64,000 nucleotides of DNA from the NCBI GenBank assembly GCA_016785225.1, contig JAFBJZ010000880.1:2046001-2110000 (forward strand), in the 5' to 3' direction. The position numbers and the translations under genes are program-made. Shown in pieces: positions 36,976-49,563 of this stretch. Positions within the stretch are counted from its first letter, which is position 1, and every line of letters starts with the position of its first letter. Below the pieces are notes generated by a model. The model had not been told where the DNA came from, made no database searches, and saw nothing but the letters and a program-made list of their open reading frames with translations. The DNA comes from Psettodes erumei (Eukaryota; Chordata; Actinopteri; Pleuronectiformes; Psettodidae).

Positions 36976-39900
36976 CATTACCTGGGCAAATGCGAATATT
37001 CACAGTCATGGTTGATCAGTCAGTATTTTTTGTCACTTTTTTGTCAGCTGCAGACACTGCAAATGTTGCATCATACAGAAACAAAAGATTTGATCAAGAA
37101 TTTGCTGGAGCTTAACAAATGTGGGTATTTTACGAGGAACCGGATCCACAATGGCAAACTGGCTATTGAAATTCATCCCTATGTCTGGAAGTCATATGTG
37201 TTGCTTTCAGCCCATTCATCTCTGTGCCCTACATTTAGAGAGACCTGTGCCCACAGCCTGTATCCTGCAAGGTATGAAACAAAAGCAGCGAAAGAGGTGA
37301 GGAGAACAGAATGCGTTATCGCTGTACACAGCGCAGTGTAGTACATTCATCTTAGGACAGCGACAGCACCCGGCTCGGTGACCCCTATCCGCCTCTCTAC
37401 TCTCCAGCAGTAAATTATTACTGTCCGTTGCATAATTACAAGGCTAAGTGCAAGTTATTCCCGCCTGTATGCACTTATATGGCAGACATCGCTGTCAAAG
37501 TCGGGCTGTGCGGAGTGTGTATGGTCTTGTATCTGGGGAGGGAAGATGTGTGCTCGGGTGTAACATTGTGTAGGATGGCAGGCAGCAGTGTGGGAGCATT
37601 GTGTGTTGAAATGAAAGAAAGGGAACAGAGGGGAGAAAGAGAAGAACGGAGGGATTAAAAGAATACGATGAAATGCGATTCGATATGAGGAAAGAAATGA
37701 GATGGAATGGGGCACAGACACGAGGGGGAAACAGACCCTTTGTATTTGTGGAGATTTTGTGGCTCTTATAGGACGGGGTTGTAAATCAGAAGTCACCCTG
37801 CAAGTCGCCTCTATCAGTAGACTTTTCTACATGGGCAGCTTTGCATCAACGGGGGAGCCAAGCATGGAGCGGAGTGGAGAGTCTCATGATGGGATGCCGG
37901 GGCCACGGATGCGAGATGACTGATAGGATGAGCTCCCTTGAGCTTTCAAGTTACACCTCAGTGGGTGGTGTTGACTGGCTGCTGCTGGTGGAGGCAGCAG
38001 ATACAACTGCCGTACGGCTCGGTAAAAAAAGTATACCCTTGCAAGCACCACAAATAGAAACACAGTTTGACACGTGTTCTGCTTTTGTAGTGTGCTGTAG
38101 CTCTCTTTATTTTATTCCCCGCACCATGAGGGAAGCATGAAGATTAAAGTGATAACCGTTGGAAAGAATGGGTGACACGCAGGAAAAAAAAAAGTCAGAA
38201 AGCATGAAAAAGAGGAGGAAAAAAACTGCAGCAGCTGTGGTGAAAGAGCAAAAGCACAAAGACAGCCAAGGGACCGTGAGGATTCAGATGGCGTTTGATC
38301 GGTCACAAAGTTGCAGAAAACCTCTAACAAGCTCAGCGAGCCGAGCCGAGCGGACCATTCATTTTGAACGAGGCCATCGCCGGGTGTTAGCGCGTGTGTG
38401 GAAACAAAAGGCGATGGACTGGAAAAAGAAATGGAGACGCTTTCCTGCGAGCCAACACAACAATTTGTGTGATATTTTCAACCAGTTGCAGATGGTCACC
38501 AGTGGATAGGCCACTGGTGTGTGAAGAATTAGATTATCTCAGTCAGTGAGCCTTTCTCACAGCAGAGTACGGAGCAAATATGTCACTTTTTTTGTTTCTG
38601 AAAACTTACTGAATTTGTTTCTGAAGCAGCTTACACTCCAGTCAGTGGAAGCACCTTTAAAAACCCGTGTTACTTTACAATTAGTGATTTCACAATTAGT
38701 GATTTAATCACAAAATCAGTAGGGGTTTTTTCAGTCCTGGAGAAGTCTCTAGTGGGACCCTCACAGCTCAGTGAGTATCATTTAACTGACAAGAGATGAT
38801 GCCGAGTAGCAGTCTGGAAGGAGAGCTTTAGCATCCTAATCATAGCTTTTGCCCATGTCACTATTATCTCCCCACAGCTCTACAATCCCATAAAATGCTA
38901 AATGAATCAATCAAACCCAGAAATCTTCTTCTGTGGATGTCTGAAATTGTGCCCGACGCACAGGAGTGATGACACTGATGGCTTTATATGAGCCCATGAC
39001 ATGGAAACAAGTGAGAGCACTCGCAGCAAAACAAGGAGCCAAATGACTAGTTTGCGGTGGATATTTATGTGTTGTGATTGAATCTTGGGATCTCATCTCA
39101 CCCTCCGATGAGACAGCTTTGACTCTGCTGCAGTTGGGAGGGCATAGGGGATTGGTAACAGGGCTTCAACTGGGCATCTGTGTCCAACTACTGCCCCCTG
39201 CAGCACAGCGATGGCATGTGTCTTTTCATTTGTTTTGGTTTTTAGGTGAAGGTGCAGGTGAAATGCAGGAAAAGGAAGTGACTTCCAGGATCACGCATGG
39301 CTGCCACTGCATTTCCTGCTAATCAGCTGATCATTTAGTCTTGAATATGTCAAAATATTGTGACAAATGCACAGCTCAGCCCAGTTCTTGTCACAGGCTA
39401 AAATTTTACAATGTGAAAACATGAAAAGTGGGACACTCACATTTGAGAAGCTGGAACCAATGTATTTTGTCCCATTTGGCACCACATAAATGAAAGAAAG
39501 GGTTTTGCTATCAGTATGCTGTTGTGACCTCTGTATTGTGGACACAGGAGATAATGGTGCTATGAGTTGTGAGCAGTCGGGTGATTTCTTATAAAAATGT
39601 TTCTTTGGAGTCATTTTTTGAGGCTCTCAGTGGTAAAATGACGCAATATTCCAAAACATCATTTCAAAATATCCGTGAGCACCTGAAACTGTTTCTAATT
39701 CTAATTTAAGGTTTGGTTCAGTTCAGGCAGAAAGCCTACTTGTTGGGGTGAGAGAAGGATGGTTTTGGCTGAAATAACTATGTGGTTGGTCAGGGAAGAA
39801 CTGTGTTGTGTCTGGGTTAGAAGAAATCAGTGTAGGAGGTTGGAGGGAACGAGGTAATGAACAGTCATCATAATTCCAATTCCTGCAGCCATCAGCCTCA

Positions 39901-40739
39901 GCACAACATATATTGCTTTTCTTGTTGCATTAAACTGTATTATATTAGACTAATGTAACAACAGCTTTCAATAGTGCACTAAATACAGCACGAAATGTTG
40001 AGCCTTTTAGCGTGTCCCCATCTTCCCTGTTGCAATTTTACACATTGAAATGATTTGTTTACAGCTAATGTCTCTAGAGACTTCTGTCCACAAACAGAAG
40101 CACCTCAGTCTTCTCATTTTTGAAGTGACAAAACTGCACAACAACCATCTTATGGTGAGGAGCGACACAGACAGCCTTGCTCACCAAATCCTTGTTTCAA
40201 AATCAAGACGTCGCCTGTAAAAATTGGAATGAATCCAGCTAAATGACAATGCCCCTGCTGTGTACTTGATTGAACTGGCATTTCAGATAAGCAAGTGCAG
40301 TGAAAGTTTAAAGGTGATCCTCTACACTCTGCTGCCCCGCAGGCCCACACCCTCACTGTGGTGTTTTGTAAAAGTTCTGTTTACCCAACACACACTGATA
40401 CACTAAGGCAGCATGTCTGTTTTGGGGCTAGAATATCATCTGCACCGAGGTTTGAAACAAAGAAAAGAAAAACATTCATGCAACAGGCTTAATGTGGACT
40501 CTTCACCAACACGTTGGTGTTAACTGAATTCCTCGGTAGAAAGATGCAAATGGTGCTTAGCCATTGGCCATCCATACAGCTTCATAGACGATTCACGCCT
40601 TGTTACATGCATTTGAACAGATGACTCCTTCAGACAGCAGCCCCTATGTGGCCTGTGAATGCTGGGATTCTAACAACAGTCAATGTGTTTCATGACAAGC
40701 TGGTTAAAATATCCCTGCTGAGAACTCCAACTTCATGTA

Positions 40740-40740
<1 letters not shown>
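36976..40740. other. Non-coding stretch, nothing recognised
   Basis: No convincing gene. The lysine/arginine-rich open frame at 38159-38509 is not recognised and has no splice or family support. A short tandem ACAATTAGTGATTT lies at 38678-38706. Confidence 0.4.

Positions 40741-40775
<35 letters not shown>
40741..40775. repeat. (GT)n microsatellite
   Basis: About 17 GT units with one GC interruption near the start. Confidence 0.95.
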
Positions 40776-40778
<3 letters not shown>

Positions 40779-42229
40779 ATTCACACTAAAATACTTCAGA
40801 ACACCAGGGGAGATATTTCTTCAACACCTTGAATTTTAATCTTCTATCACTGTTGGGGATATTTTCCAGGTCCAATATGCTGAATTTCTTCCTAACCATT
40901 AAACCCCCCCATGGGAAGGCAGAAGCCGGCATTGTCATAAAAAAAACTTTTTAGGTAGAAGGGCTGACCGACGCAGGGTCATCTAAGTCCAATCAAAATG
41001 CAGAATTGTCCCTCCCATTAGAAGTGTGCTGGGAGGGAGAAATAAAATGAAAAGGGGTGCTCTGGGTTTGAAGTGCAGTGGCGACTTTTGTCTTGATTTG
41101 CTTGTGGCCACCTGATTCAGCATTTGTCATGGAGCATTTCGTTACGGACTCGGGCCAATTTCATCTTGCCCCTAATCTAATTTAAATGCCGTGGGAGGAG
41201 AGAGTGGGCCCCGTGGTGCATACTATCATAGCCACGAGTGCCAAAAAGTTGATATTCAGATCCAGCTAAAGGGACAGAGATAGAACACCGGCATTAATAT
41301 TTCATGAGGGAATGCCATTTTCTTTGTATAATCAAAAGTGTTCTTATTTTGTGGTGGCATTTGATAAAGCGTTATCAAAACTGTAGCTGCCATACATTAA
41401 AAAAAGATGTGTCTCTGCTGTGCATCTTAATTAGCGCTGCTGCTGTTAGAAATATTCTTGGGATGAGATTGTGATCCTTGGCCCCAAAAAGAATGTCCTT
41501 GAGGGAACACTCAGATGGATAATTCGTTCACATGATAAATTCCTCTGCCTCTTTTACCACAGAGGATGCAGGATGGCAGGACTTCCATCCCTGGAGCAAG
41601 TCGACCTGAACTGCGGGTCACGGCAGCAGCTCTGCGGCAACGTCAAAATATTGGTCAACAACTTGCTGACTGAAACACTTTTAATGTCACTGTTTACGGT
41701 GGCTCTGCTGAAAACTTAATTCCAGAAGTTTGATGGATGACACTGCTGCTGTTAAAAGTGTTGCGTAGGTGTGCAACTGCAGTGCATATTGCTTCTAGAT
41801 GCTGAGCAAAAGTGAGGGGAGGGGGGTCAGGTAGTTTATTGGCCCATCACTGGTAGTGCAACAGTATTACATTCCATTTGCATTCTAATTTTGTACAAAT
41901 CCACCGCTTGTTCAATGGGCCTTAGTGAGATGGATGCACAGGTTTATAATAAACAGGGGACATCATTATGCAAATGAAGGAAATATTACACCCAGGAGTC
42001 ATAAAAATGTCTGTGATGTGTGTGGTAGGTGGTGGAGTCCTGAAAAAGTGTGGCGTAACACTGTTCATTGCCTTACGCAAATGTCATTATAGTCAGATTA
42101 GAAGGCGAGGGGGTAGTGAAGCAGTCACTGGCTTGGATAACAGTCTGGTACGTTTGGCATGGGAGTCTGTCTGTCGTGCAGCGGTGGGCGCTGATCGCAC
42201 AGAAGATGTACACGGCTTTTAATAATCAG
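40776..42229. other. Non-coding stretch, nothing recognised
   Basis: No recognisable transposon or exon. Parts (41100-41450) share the repeat-free character of the regulatory candidates. Confidence 0.35.
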
Positions 42230-43080
42230 ATTTACTGAGCACAAAGCAGCTCTAATTGGTTCTAAATTTTTGCTAATTGGCATTTATGGAGAGCTGCTCA
42301 GCGGGAAGGAGGGATGGCAGCGAGAGGAAAGGCAGTGAATGGAGCGGCCTTGGCGGAGTCGGCGAGTGGCCGAAGCTGTCTGTCAGCTCTCACACATTAA
42401 CTCCCCCGATGGTGAAATAAATAAATAAGAATAGCCAAACACACAGCAGGGAACACGCTCAGTAAAGGGCCCCTAGTTAGTATTCAAAGAGAAAAGTGTC
42501 CATTAAGGTTAATTTTAAGTCTCTCCCCAGAGCTGGTTTAATGGACAGGAGCTCTGGCAGCCGCTGGCTCAGGGTCCCAAACCGAACCTTTAGCACTTAC
42601 ACAAACATAAGGTGGCGAGAGAAACTTAATGTGCGTCAAACAGTGTGCTTTTAAGCCCGCCTGAAGGACCGTCCAAGACCCGATCCTCATGAGGAGGTAC
42701 GACACCAAGCCCTTGTGGCGCCGCAGCAGCTCACGGCTCAGACACAGGTCACGCAGAGGAACGCGCTAAGCTAACCCCAACACCGGGTGCTTATTCACAG
42801 CTTGTATTAAAACTATCAGTCATGTTGTCACGCTTTTTTTTTTAACGCATTCATCTTCACGGTCGCAGCCGAATTGGGCTGTATTAGTCTTTATCTTAGC
42901 CCGTCGTGTTCATGTTGTATTCATACATCTCTTTATAAACAGTGCAGCCGGGGCCCGGGGCCTGCTCGCTTGGTGGCACCGCGGTGATGAATGGCCGCCG
43001 GCGACTGGCACCGCACGCTGATGGATTGAGGAGGGGGCATGCTAATGGCCTATTGTTTTAAGGTCTTCGCCCACCGTAAC
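42230..43080. promoter_or_regulatory. Candidate conserved regulatory segment
   Basis: A repeat-free 850-bp segment with paired TAATTGG words (42253-42259 and 42274-42280), followed by a GC-rich part rich in CpG (about 42700-43030) that includes GGCCGCCGGCGACTGG. It has no coding signal on either strand. The sequence texture resembles vertebrate conserved non-coding elements; conservation was not tested. Confidence 0.28.
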
Positions 43081-43377
43081 TTATAGCATTGTGAAAGCCT
43101 TTTTGCCGCAACTCCATCAATTTGTCACAACCCAAAAACTCTGGAGTTGGAAAATAAAAAGGAAGCAGGGAGAAGGGCTGCTGTGTGATTTAAAGTCAAA
43201 CGTGCAGCACGGGAGCTCACAGACTGAACTAGAAGGTGCTAGAGAACCTGGTGCACCATTTGTTTTGTGGCATACGTGGGCATAACATAAACCTTGCCCC
43301 TGTAAACAGGATATTTTGTTTATAATGTCCAGAGCTACCAGCTGATAAAACATCTGTGTTGATGGCTATGGGTGAAG

Positions 43378-43440
43378 CAGAGCTTTTCAACCAGCGGTCC
43401 GTGGCCCCCTGGTGGCTGGTGGAAGTATTGCAAGTTGTCC
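43378..43440 (+). repeat. hAT-like terminal fragment
   Basis: CAGAGCTTTTCAACCAGCGG followed by a TCCGTGGCCCCCTGG segment resembles the CAGNGGTTCTCAACC...GGTCCGCGGACCCC ends of Charlie-like hAT elements. Confidence 0.45.
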
Positions 43441-43680
43441 ATGGCTATGTATTTTAGTAATGTATTTTCAATGTGGGATTTCTTTTGTTACACATTTCTA
43501 TGTATTGTTCTTTACGAATAATCAAATTCATGCAAATATAAAAACCAGAGAGTGGTTAGAGTCTTTTTTTTCTGGAGTCCAAGAGTGCAAATTTACAATG
43601 CCCACAAATCACACTAACAGGTGAAAAAACTCATCTCAACACCCGTCCTCACACTCATCAGTCTTCCCATGCACTGACTT

Positions 43681-44036
43681 ACACTACCAGTCAAAAGTTT
43701 GGACACACCTTGTCATTCAGTGTTTTTTCTTTATTTTTATTACTATCATTGTTGATACATGCTGAAGACATCGACACAATGAAGCAAGATATATGGAATT
43801 ATGTAGCAAACCAAAAATTGTGAAAGAGTTCTAAATATGTTTTTTATATTTTAGATTCCTCAAAGTAGCCACCTGTTGCTTTGATGACAGCTTTGCAAAC
43901 CCTTGGTCTTCTCCCAATGAGCTTTATGAGGTTTTCCAACAGTCTTGTTAGAGGATGCAGGTGCTGAGCACTTGTTGGCCCTTTTGCCCTCACTCTGCAG
44001 TCCATATCATCCTAAACCGTCTTGATTGGGTTTCTC
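43681..44036 (-). mobile_element. Truncated Tc1-like transposon
   Basis: The left end, ACTACCAGTCAAAAGTTTGG followed by ACACACCT, is a terminal repeat found on many fish Tc1-like elements. It follows a TA at 43680-43681, the usual Tc1 target. Reading the - strand from 44036 to about 43857 gives the C-terminus of a Tc1 transposase: NPIKTV, a stop, DDMDCRVRAK, then PTSAQHLHPLTRLLENLIKL. The tryptophan codon of the conserved WDELDRRV motif is the stop. The rest of the transposase and the other terminal repeat are absent, so the element is truncated and dead. Confidence 0.8.
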
Positions 44037-44819
44037 ACAAACACACACAGAGCTGAATCATGATTAAAACTAAAAGTGCCCATATGCATTCCCCCACATG
44101 CATGAAAATTGCATGTGCTGTTTTTATTGTTCCTCCCATCTGATGAGGCTAAACAGGCTCTGAAAAAATGATGCAGATCTTCTAATCTGACTCCAGCAAA
44201 GACAAAGATAAAGTCCTGTCATTTCAATTGGGTGACATGGCTAACTCTGATTTAGTTGCTGCTTAGAACCCAAATTTGCCTTATGCAGAGGATATAGCAT
44301 TCAGAAAACCAAACCAAAAACATATCCTTTTCATTAAAAAAAAGTTTTTCCACATTATGTCACAGTATGTACAGTAAGAAGCACATTAGCCTCAGAGAAA
44401 GATGGATGTAGGAAGTGGATTTGAACCTGTTGAGTTGACACCTCTTCATTTCCAGCATCAGTATCATATACCTGCAAGGAAGCAGAAATATTCCCATGAG
44501 ATCAAGTCCCTCTGTCTTTGCACAGACACAGCCATCTCACCTGTTCTGCAGCTCTCACTATCACAGACAGTTAGCAGCTTTGCACAGAGACTGTGAAAAC
44601 CGCAGGCAGTGGTTTGTGGGGGGAAGTTTGAAACGTACAGTAGATGTGCCTGAGCTCAGAAGATGCAGACATGAACAGAAGAAAGACACTCTTTTTTTCA
44701 AATAAAAAGTGTCAACTCTACAGTTTGGCTTAATTATATAAACCACTTTATTTTGAAGTAAATCTGAGAGTTAACATAACTTTGATGTCACACAGAGGTA
44801 GGTCAAAGTTAGTCTCCAA
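44037..44819. other. Non-coding stretch, nothing recognised
   Basis: No gene or repeat recognised beyond a weak B-box-like word near 44420. Confidence 0.4.
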
Positions 44820-45345
44820 GTTGTCCTTGTGTTTTCTTTCTCCCTTCCATGTGTTCTGTGTGTGGGGGTGTTGGTGTGGCTTCCAGTCCCTTCCCAGCTC
44901 CCCGATCACCTGCAAACCTGCTTCCCATCAGTTTATCCCCAGAAGTATATCCACCCCGGCTCTTCACCCGTTCTATGCCAGATCACGGTTTAGTGAGTGT
45001 TCCAGACTGATTTCATTGTTCCTTATGTCCAACACCATCATTCAGCCGCCCCTCTATCTGCCTGGTCACCTGCCTGGCGGATGTGTTCGAGCTCTAAGCC
45101 TCCCCTGCCTGTCATGGTTCTCCTCATTCCACGCTCACACCCAGCTGCACCTCAGTATTACTCTTCCTTGCCCTTGCTTCCACAGGATCCCTACTCCCTA
45201 CCATCAGCCCTCTTCTACCAACCTCCGACCACCCTATCTGCCTCCTGCGTTTTGGTAACTTTTGAGTTCTTAACAAGTTTTGGTTAACCTGAGGTTTAGC
45301 TTAAAGCCTGTCTTACTGTCTGAGTTCATGTGCTCTTCATTAACA
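44820..45345 (+). repeat. CT-rich LTR-like interspersed repeat
   Basis: A 500-bp segment of strong C/T bias on the + strand, ending in TTAAAGCCTGTCTTACTGTC. That ending is familiar from teleost retroelement termini (AATAAAGCCTGTCTTACTGTC type). The long open frame at 44782-45258, rich in Pro/Ser/Leu, follows from the base bias. Family and exact ends are not determined. Confidence 0.3.
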
Positions 45346-48059
45346 TTAAAAATGATCGCTACAACTCATAGTTACCAGTTTGGTATCCCAATGGTTTGAC
45401 TCTCTCAAAGCTAATCCAAAAAACAGCATCTTGAAAAGCTTTGGTACCCTGCTACAAAAAGACCATGACTGTCCCTCATCATTATGAGGAAGTGGTGTCT
45501 GTTTGGGAGTTCTGTCTCCGAACTGCACGTCTGGCCTTCAGTTCCACCTCTAAGCTATCAGCACAGTTAAATAGCTGTCTGAACAAACTATCAGGCTTAT
45601 TGTAGAAGGTACAGCGTGTGCAGGCCCATTCAACTGATTATGGCAAAGCCTACTTTGTGATCTGTGACATTTTAACTTCATTTTCAATTTCCACCTTCTA
45701 AAAAAGAGTGACAATAGTAAGATACATATATATAAAGTATCTACTGCCAATTTATTCCAGTGGACCTGCAGTGTACAAGGTATCGGAGAGTAGCCTCGAG
45801 GTTAGTCCACATCCAGGGGAAGTAGAAATCATGTCAGCAGTAAATTATGGAGCATTTCACAGATTTCCATTTTGCAAGAATATGCTGCTTTATTACTTCT
45901 ACGTTGATCCCCTCCTCAATCTTCCACTTTCACACCTCCTTCCCTTTTATATTTTTTCAATTTCCTTCTTAATCCTTCACATTTCACATTTTCACTGCAG
46001 AAATTCAGATCCGAGCAGATAAATATCCCTCAATGTGTTTCTAACAGGGGGAAATTTGCATAACAGTGAATATAATATGTGACATCAAAGACATTAATTG
46101 ACTGGAATGCTTCCTGATGAAAGAACACATTCTCTCTGTACTGGTTCTGTGTTTATTATGGGATTTAAGACACTGACTCTCAAAAAGAATGACTGTAAAC
46201 ACAGATAATAACCTGGAAAAGCTATTCTGTAAACCTTGATTTTCTCCTGGACTCTGCAGTAATCTCTTCCCGGAGGACAGCCTAACAAAATATGATGTGT
46301 ATACACTCCCTGCAAGCAATTTATTCAAAATAACTGGTGATGACATGGGTCTGTATATCATTCTCTATTTTTGGACAGCACCACTGATAAGCATTTCTTA
46401 TCTTGTGGTTATGTAACCTTGAATATACAGTATATATTATCTGCAGGGACAAAGACAAGAGACTTTGGGGGTCTTTAGCTTTTTGGCCCCCATTAGCAAA
46501 AGAAGTTGAGACTGGTGGTGCTGGTGTGTTGGTTGTTCTCACACTTATTTTGTGTAAGTAGTGGTGTGACAGACTTGCTTAGTTTTAAGAGGTCACAAGC
46601 CAGAAAGGTTTGAGTCTGCTTTAGGCTGAAGACCCACTGAATATGATGGGTTTGTGTGTAAACACTAGAAAGTATTGTGGGATAGAAGACATTGAAGGAT
46701 TGGGCAGTGATGCAAAATGATGGTGGGTTTGAAACTAGAACTTTTTTATGCAAATGAAAAAGAATTTCCACCAAAACCATGCAACCAAGTGCTGCTTGGT
46801 ACAAAACCATGTGGCTGATGAGCAAGCTACTTGCAAACAATGACAATGCCCAAAGCAACAAGTGTGAAGTGGTGGGAGTAATGTTGCACTATTTTTTTGC
46901 ACTATTTTCTCAGACCTTTAAGGGCTCAGTCTCACTCTCATTTACTGAGATTTTTTTAACCTAAAATAATAAATAATAATAGTAATAAAACTCTTTGGAG
47001 TCGCCTCTCAACTAAGGTTGACCAACACGTTTGTGCTGTTGACCGCTATCTTGACAGTGCTGACCTTTGATGGGAATGCATTAAACTCAAGCCCCAAAAA
47101 CCTAAGCTCAGAATCCAGGATCAATTTCTGTATTTGGTTACAGATTGATTCACATTTCCTCAGTGACCACTGTAGCCAATAATGGATCTTTTGACGTTTT
47201 CAGGATCTATCTAAAGGTTATTTCCTAAGAAAAAGCCACAAATGATTGGATGTGTGGATGGATTGTGTGTAGTTTAAAACATTGTTGTAAAAAAAAAGTA
47301 CAAACTCCAGCCTCAAAGCGAAAATCTGACTTCCAGAAGGAATTTAGAATCACATTTACTCTTCCCGTTTGTTTAGCTAAATCTTTATCTGAAACTTGCA
47401 GATGTAGCCCCAGTGTATTTGAATACACATATATTCACCCAAGTGAACCGTGCTTGATGTAATTAGGCATTCTTCCAGTTTAATCAAGTAAGCCCGACAC
47501 CAGGCGTGAAAGCAAGTTCCGTTCTCGGGCTCAGACATCAGGCAGCATTCCTGCCTGTAAATTTCCTCTTCCCATTCACACTTCTGTTTATCTGCTTTTC
47601 ATTACAAGCTCCCTCTATCATCTCGGCTCAGAGTTGCTGCGACCTGACGCTGCTTCCAGGAAGGTGCTTCACCTCTGAGAAAAATACAACTCCACATTCA
47701 CCAGTCAGGATTTAGTTGACTTTTCCACAGTGGCTTTGCATAAATCAACTTCCGAAGTGATCTCTCAAGTGCCGGTGGGGGTGGGGGGTATGGGGATGGA
47801 TCGCAGGACTAAACCATGATAAATCCAACAATCACTTATTACTCTCCACAATAGTGAGAGCAAATTGCAGCAGAAACGCACTGTGCCTGAAATGTGGATG
47901 AGATTTTCACTGCTTAAACTCTGTGGGTCATCTCCTATAAGTACTGAAGTGTTTGGAGGAGGTACTCCTACACAGCTGTATGTGAGCCTGACATCGTGAT
48001 GGCACACACACATATTGTAGGCTTCTAGAATCACAGCTTGTAGATCAATACGTGTGATG
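45346..48059. other. Non-coding stretch, nothing recognised
   Basis: AT-rich, no recognisable exon or element. Confidence 0.4.
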
Positions 48060-48870
48060 CAAGTGAAGTCAAGTCGATTTATTTCTCGACCACATTCAAA
48101 AACAAATGTTGACCAAGGTGCTTTACAGAGGGATTAAACGTTGGGATTGATTACCATAAACACATGGATACACTCCTGCTGAGGAGCTCGCCCTCTGTAA
48201 TAATGAGGGTGTGGAGGTTGAATTGGGGGATGTTCAGAGACATAACCTGGTGCCAGTCTATGCAGAGCTTTGAAAACAAATAAAAGAATCTGAAAATCAA
48301 TCCTGTACTTCACTGGTAACCAGTGGAGAGAGGCCAGTATGGGGAAATGTGTTCTCACTGCTGCATTTTTAACCAACCATAGGCCAGATGCAGGCTGACT
48401 GATTCCTGCATGGATCTGCAGAAGCCGAGGCCGTGAGCTAATGCACACACTAACTATAGCTTGCAAATCTTTAATTGACAGGAATGGTTTTAATTTTGCA
48501 AGTGGACTAAGATGCAAGAAGCTAGTGCTGACAAATGAGTTGATTTGTTTATCAAATTTTAAACTGGAGGCAAAGACTCTTGCTTGGAACTTTCACATTC
48601 AGTGACAGTAGGCATTGATTGTGGTTGCAAAGTCGTCTGCAGGGCCAAAGATTAAGACCTCAGTTTTGTTCTGCTTTAGCTGACAGAAGCTTTTTTCGCC
48701 TTGCAGGATTTTACATCCTCAGTGCAATTTAGAAAGGATTTAACACTGCATGGATCACAAGGTTTCAGCTGGAGGTACAGCTGGGTGTCGTCAGCATAAC
48801 AATGGTATAGGAGATAGTATATTTTCTGAGTGTGGGAGGGGAGTGAGATGGAAAACATAACGGACCAGAT
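48060..48870 (-). mobile_element. 5'-truncated L2/Maui-like LINE
   Basis: On the - strand a reverse-transcriptase remnant reads YADDTQLYLQLKPCDP (YADD codons about 48787-48798). After a frame change the C-terminal part (48134-48517) contains LVKNAAVRTHFPILASLHWL, then PVKYRIDFQILLFVFKALHR and LAP. These are the standard L2-clade landmarks. The tail on the - strand is CTGTAAAGCACCTTGGTCAA, then a segment ending near 48060 in AATAAATCGACTTGACTTCACT. This is the usual end of fish L2 elements (TGTAAAGCACTTTG...AATAAACTTGACTTGACTT). The copy therefore keeps its 3' end and has lost everything 5' of the RT active site. Confidence 0.8.
48134..48517 (-). pseudogene. L2 reverse transcriptase C-terminal remnant
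   Basis: A 127-codon open frame matching the thumb and post-RT part of L2-type LINE proteins (VKNAAVRTHFPILASLHWLP, then FKALHRLAPGYVSE). It is in a different frame from the YADD block upstream (48676-48858), and its apparent ATG is internal. It is non-functional. Confidence 0.75.
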
Positions 48871-49541
48871 AAACTGACATGGTTTATGTTGAGAGTTGGA
48901 ACCAGAATAACCATATCTAATATCTAGTAACTGTGTTTATTTATTTTATTATTTTTTGGGGGGTGGGTGGGTGGATGCAATGTGAAGTGAAGGCAAAAAT
49001 AGCATACCAGCCCAACCCTAATCTGCAAGCATCGCTTCTGCTGGCAAATTAAATCCCAAGAGAAAAACTTGCTGTACCCAGTTTGGTGTGGTCCATGTGC
49101 CCGCCCACCACACCCCGCCCCAACAAATTCAGGTTGAAACTACCACATCCTGTTTGCCATGTGGCTTCTGAAGGACAGATTGTGTCTTTACTGTGGCACG
49201 AGACTTTAAATAGCATAAATAAACAAGTTTCAACCTAAACAATTTGAGGACATTTTATGCCGTTTCCATTTTTTTTTCAGTCTTGATCATTACAAGTATT
49301 AAACAAATTGTCTGTCATCTTGTTTTTACACTGCTGAGTGCATTCTGCTTTTGTCAACAGTAGATGGCACAAAACGTGCCTATCTAATGGAGACAAATGG
49401 TCAAAGCTTTGCAGAAAGAAGTATATGGTGTAGCAACCCTAAAATTTAACATCTTCATATGAGGATGCAGGGTCAGAGGAGGTAAAAAGAATTTAGGCTA
49501 TAAAACTTGAACCCAAATAATTGAGATGGAGACCTTTTTCG

Positions 49542-49563
49542 AAAAAAAAAAAAAAAAAAAAAA
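49542..49563 (+). repeat. A22 homopolymer
   Basis: Twenty-two consecutive A. No recognisable retroposed body precedes it. Confidence 0.9.

Noticed and set aside
38159..38509. Lys/Arg-rich 116-codon open frame
   Set aside because: Composition follows purine-rich DNA (AAA/GAA/AGG); no known protein recognised and no flanking splice sites supported.
44782..45258. 158-codon open frame, the longest outside repeats
   Set aside because: Pro/Ser/Leu-rich translation of a C/T-biased interspersed repeat, with a second overlapping open frame in the same direction.
49542..49563. Retroposed gene tail (A22)
   Set aside because: No spliced coding body or target duplication recognised next to it.
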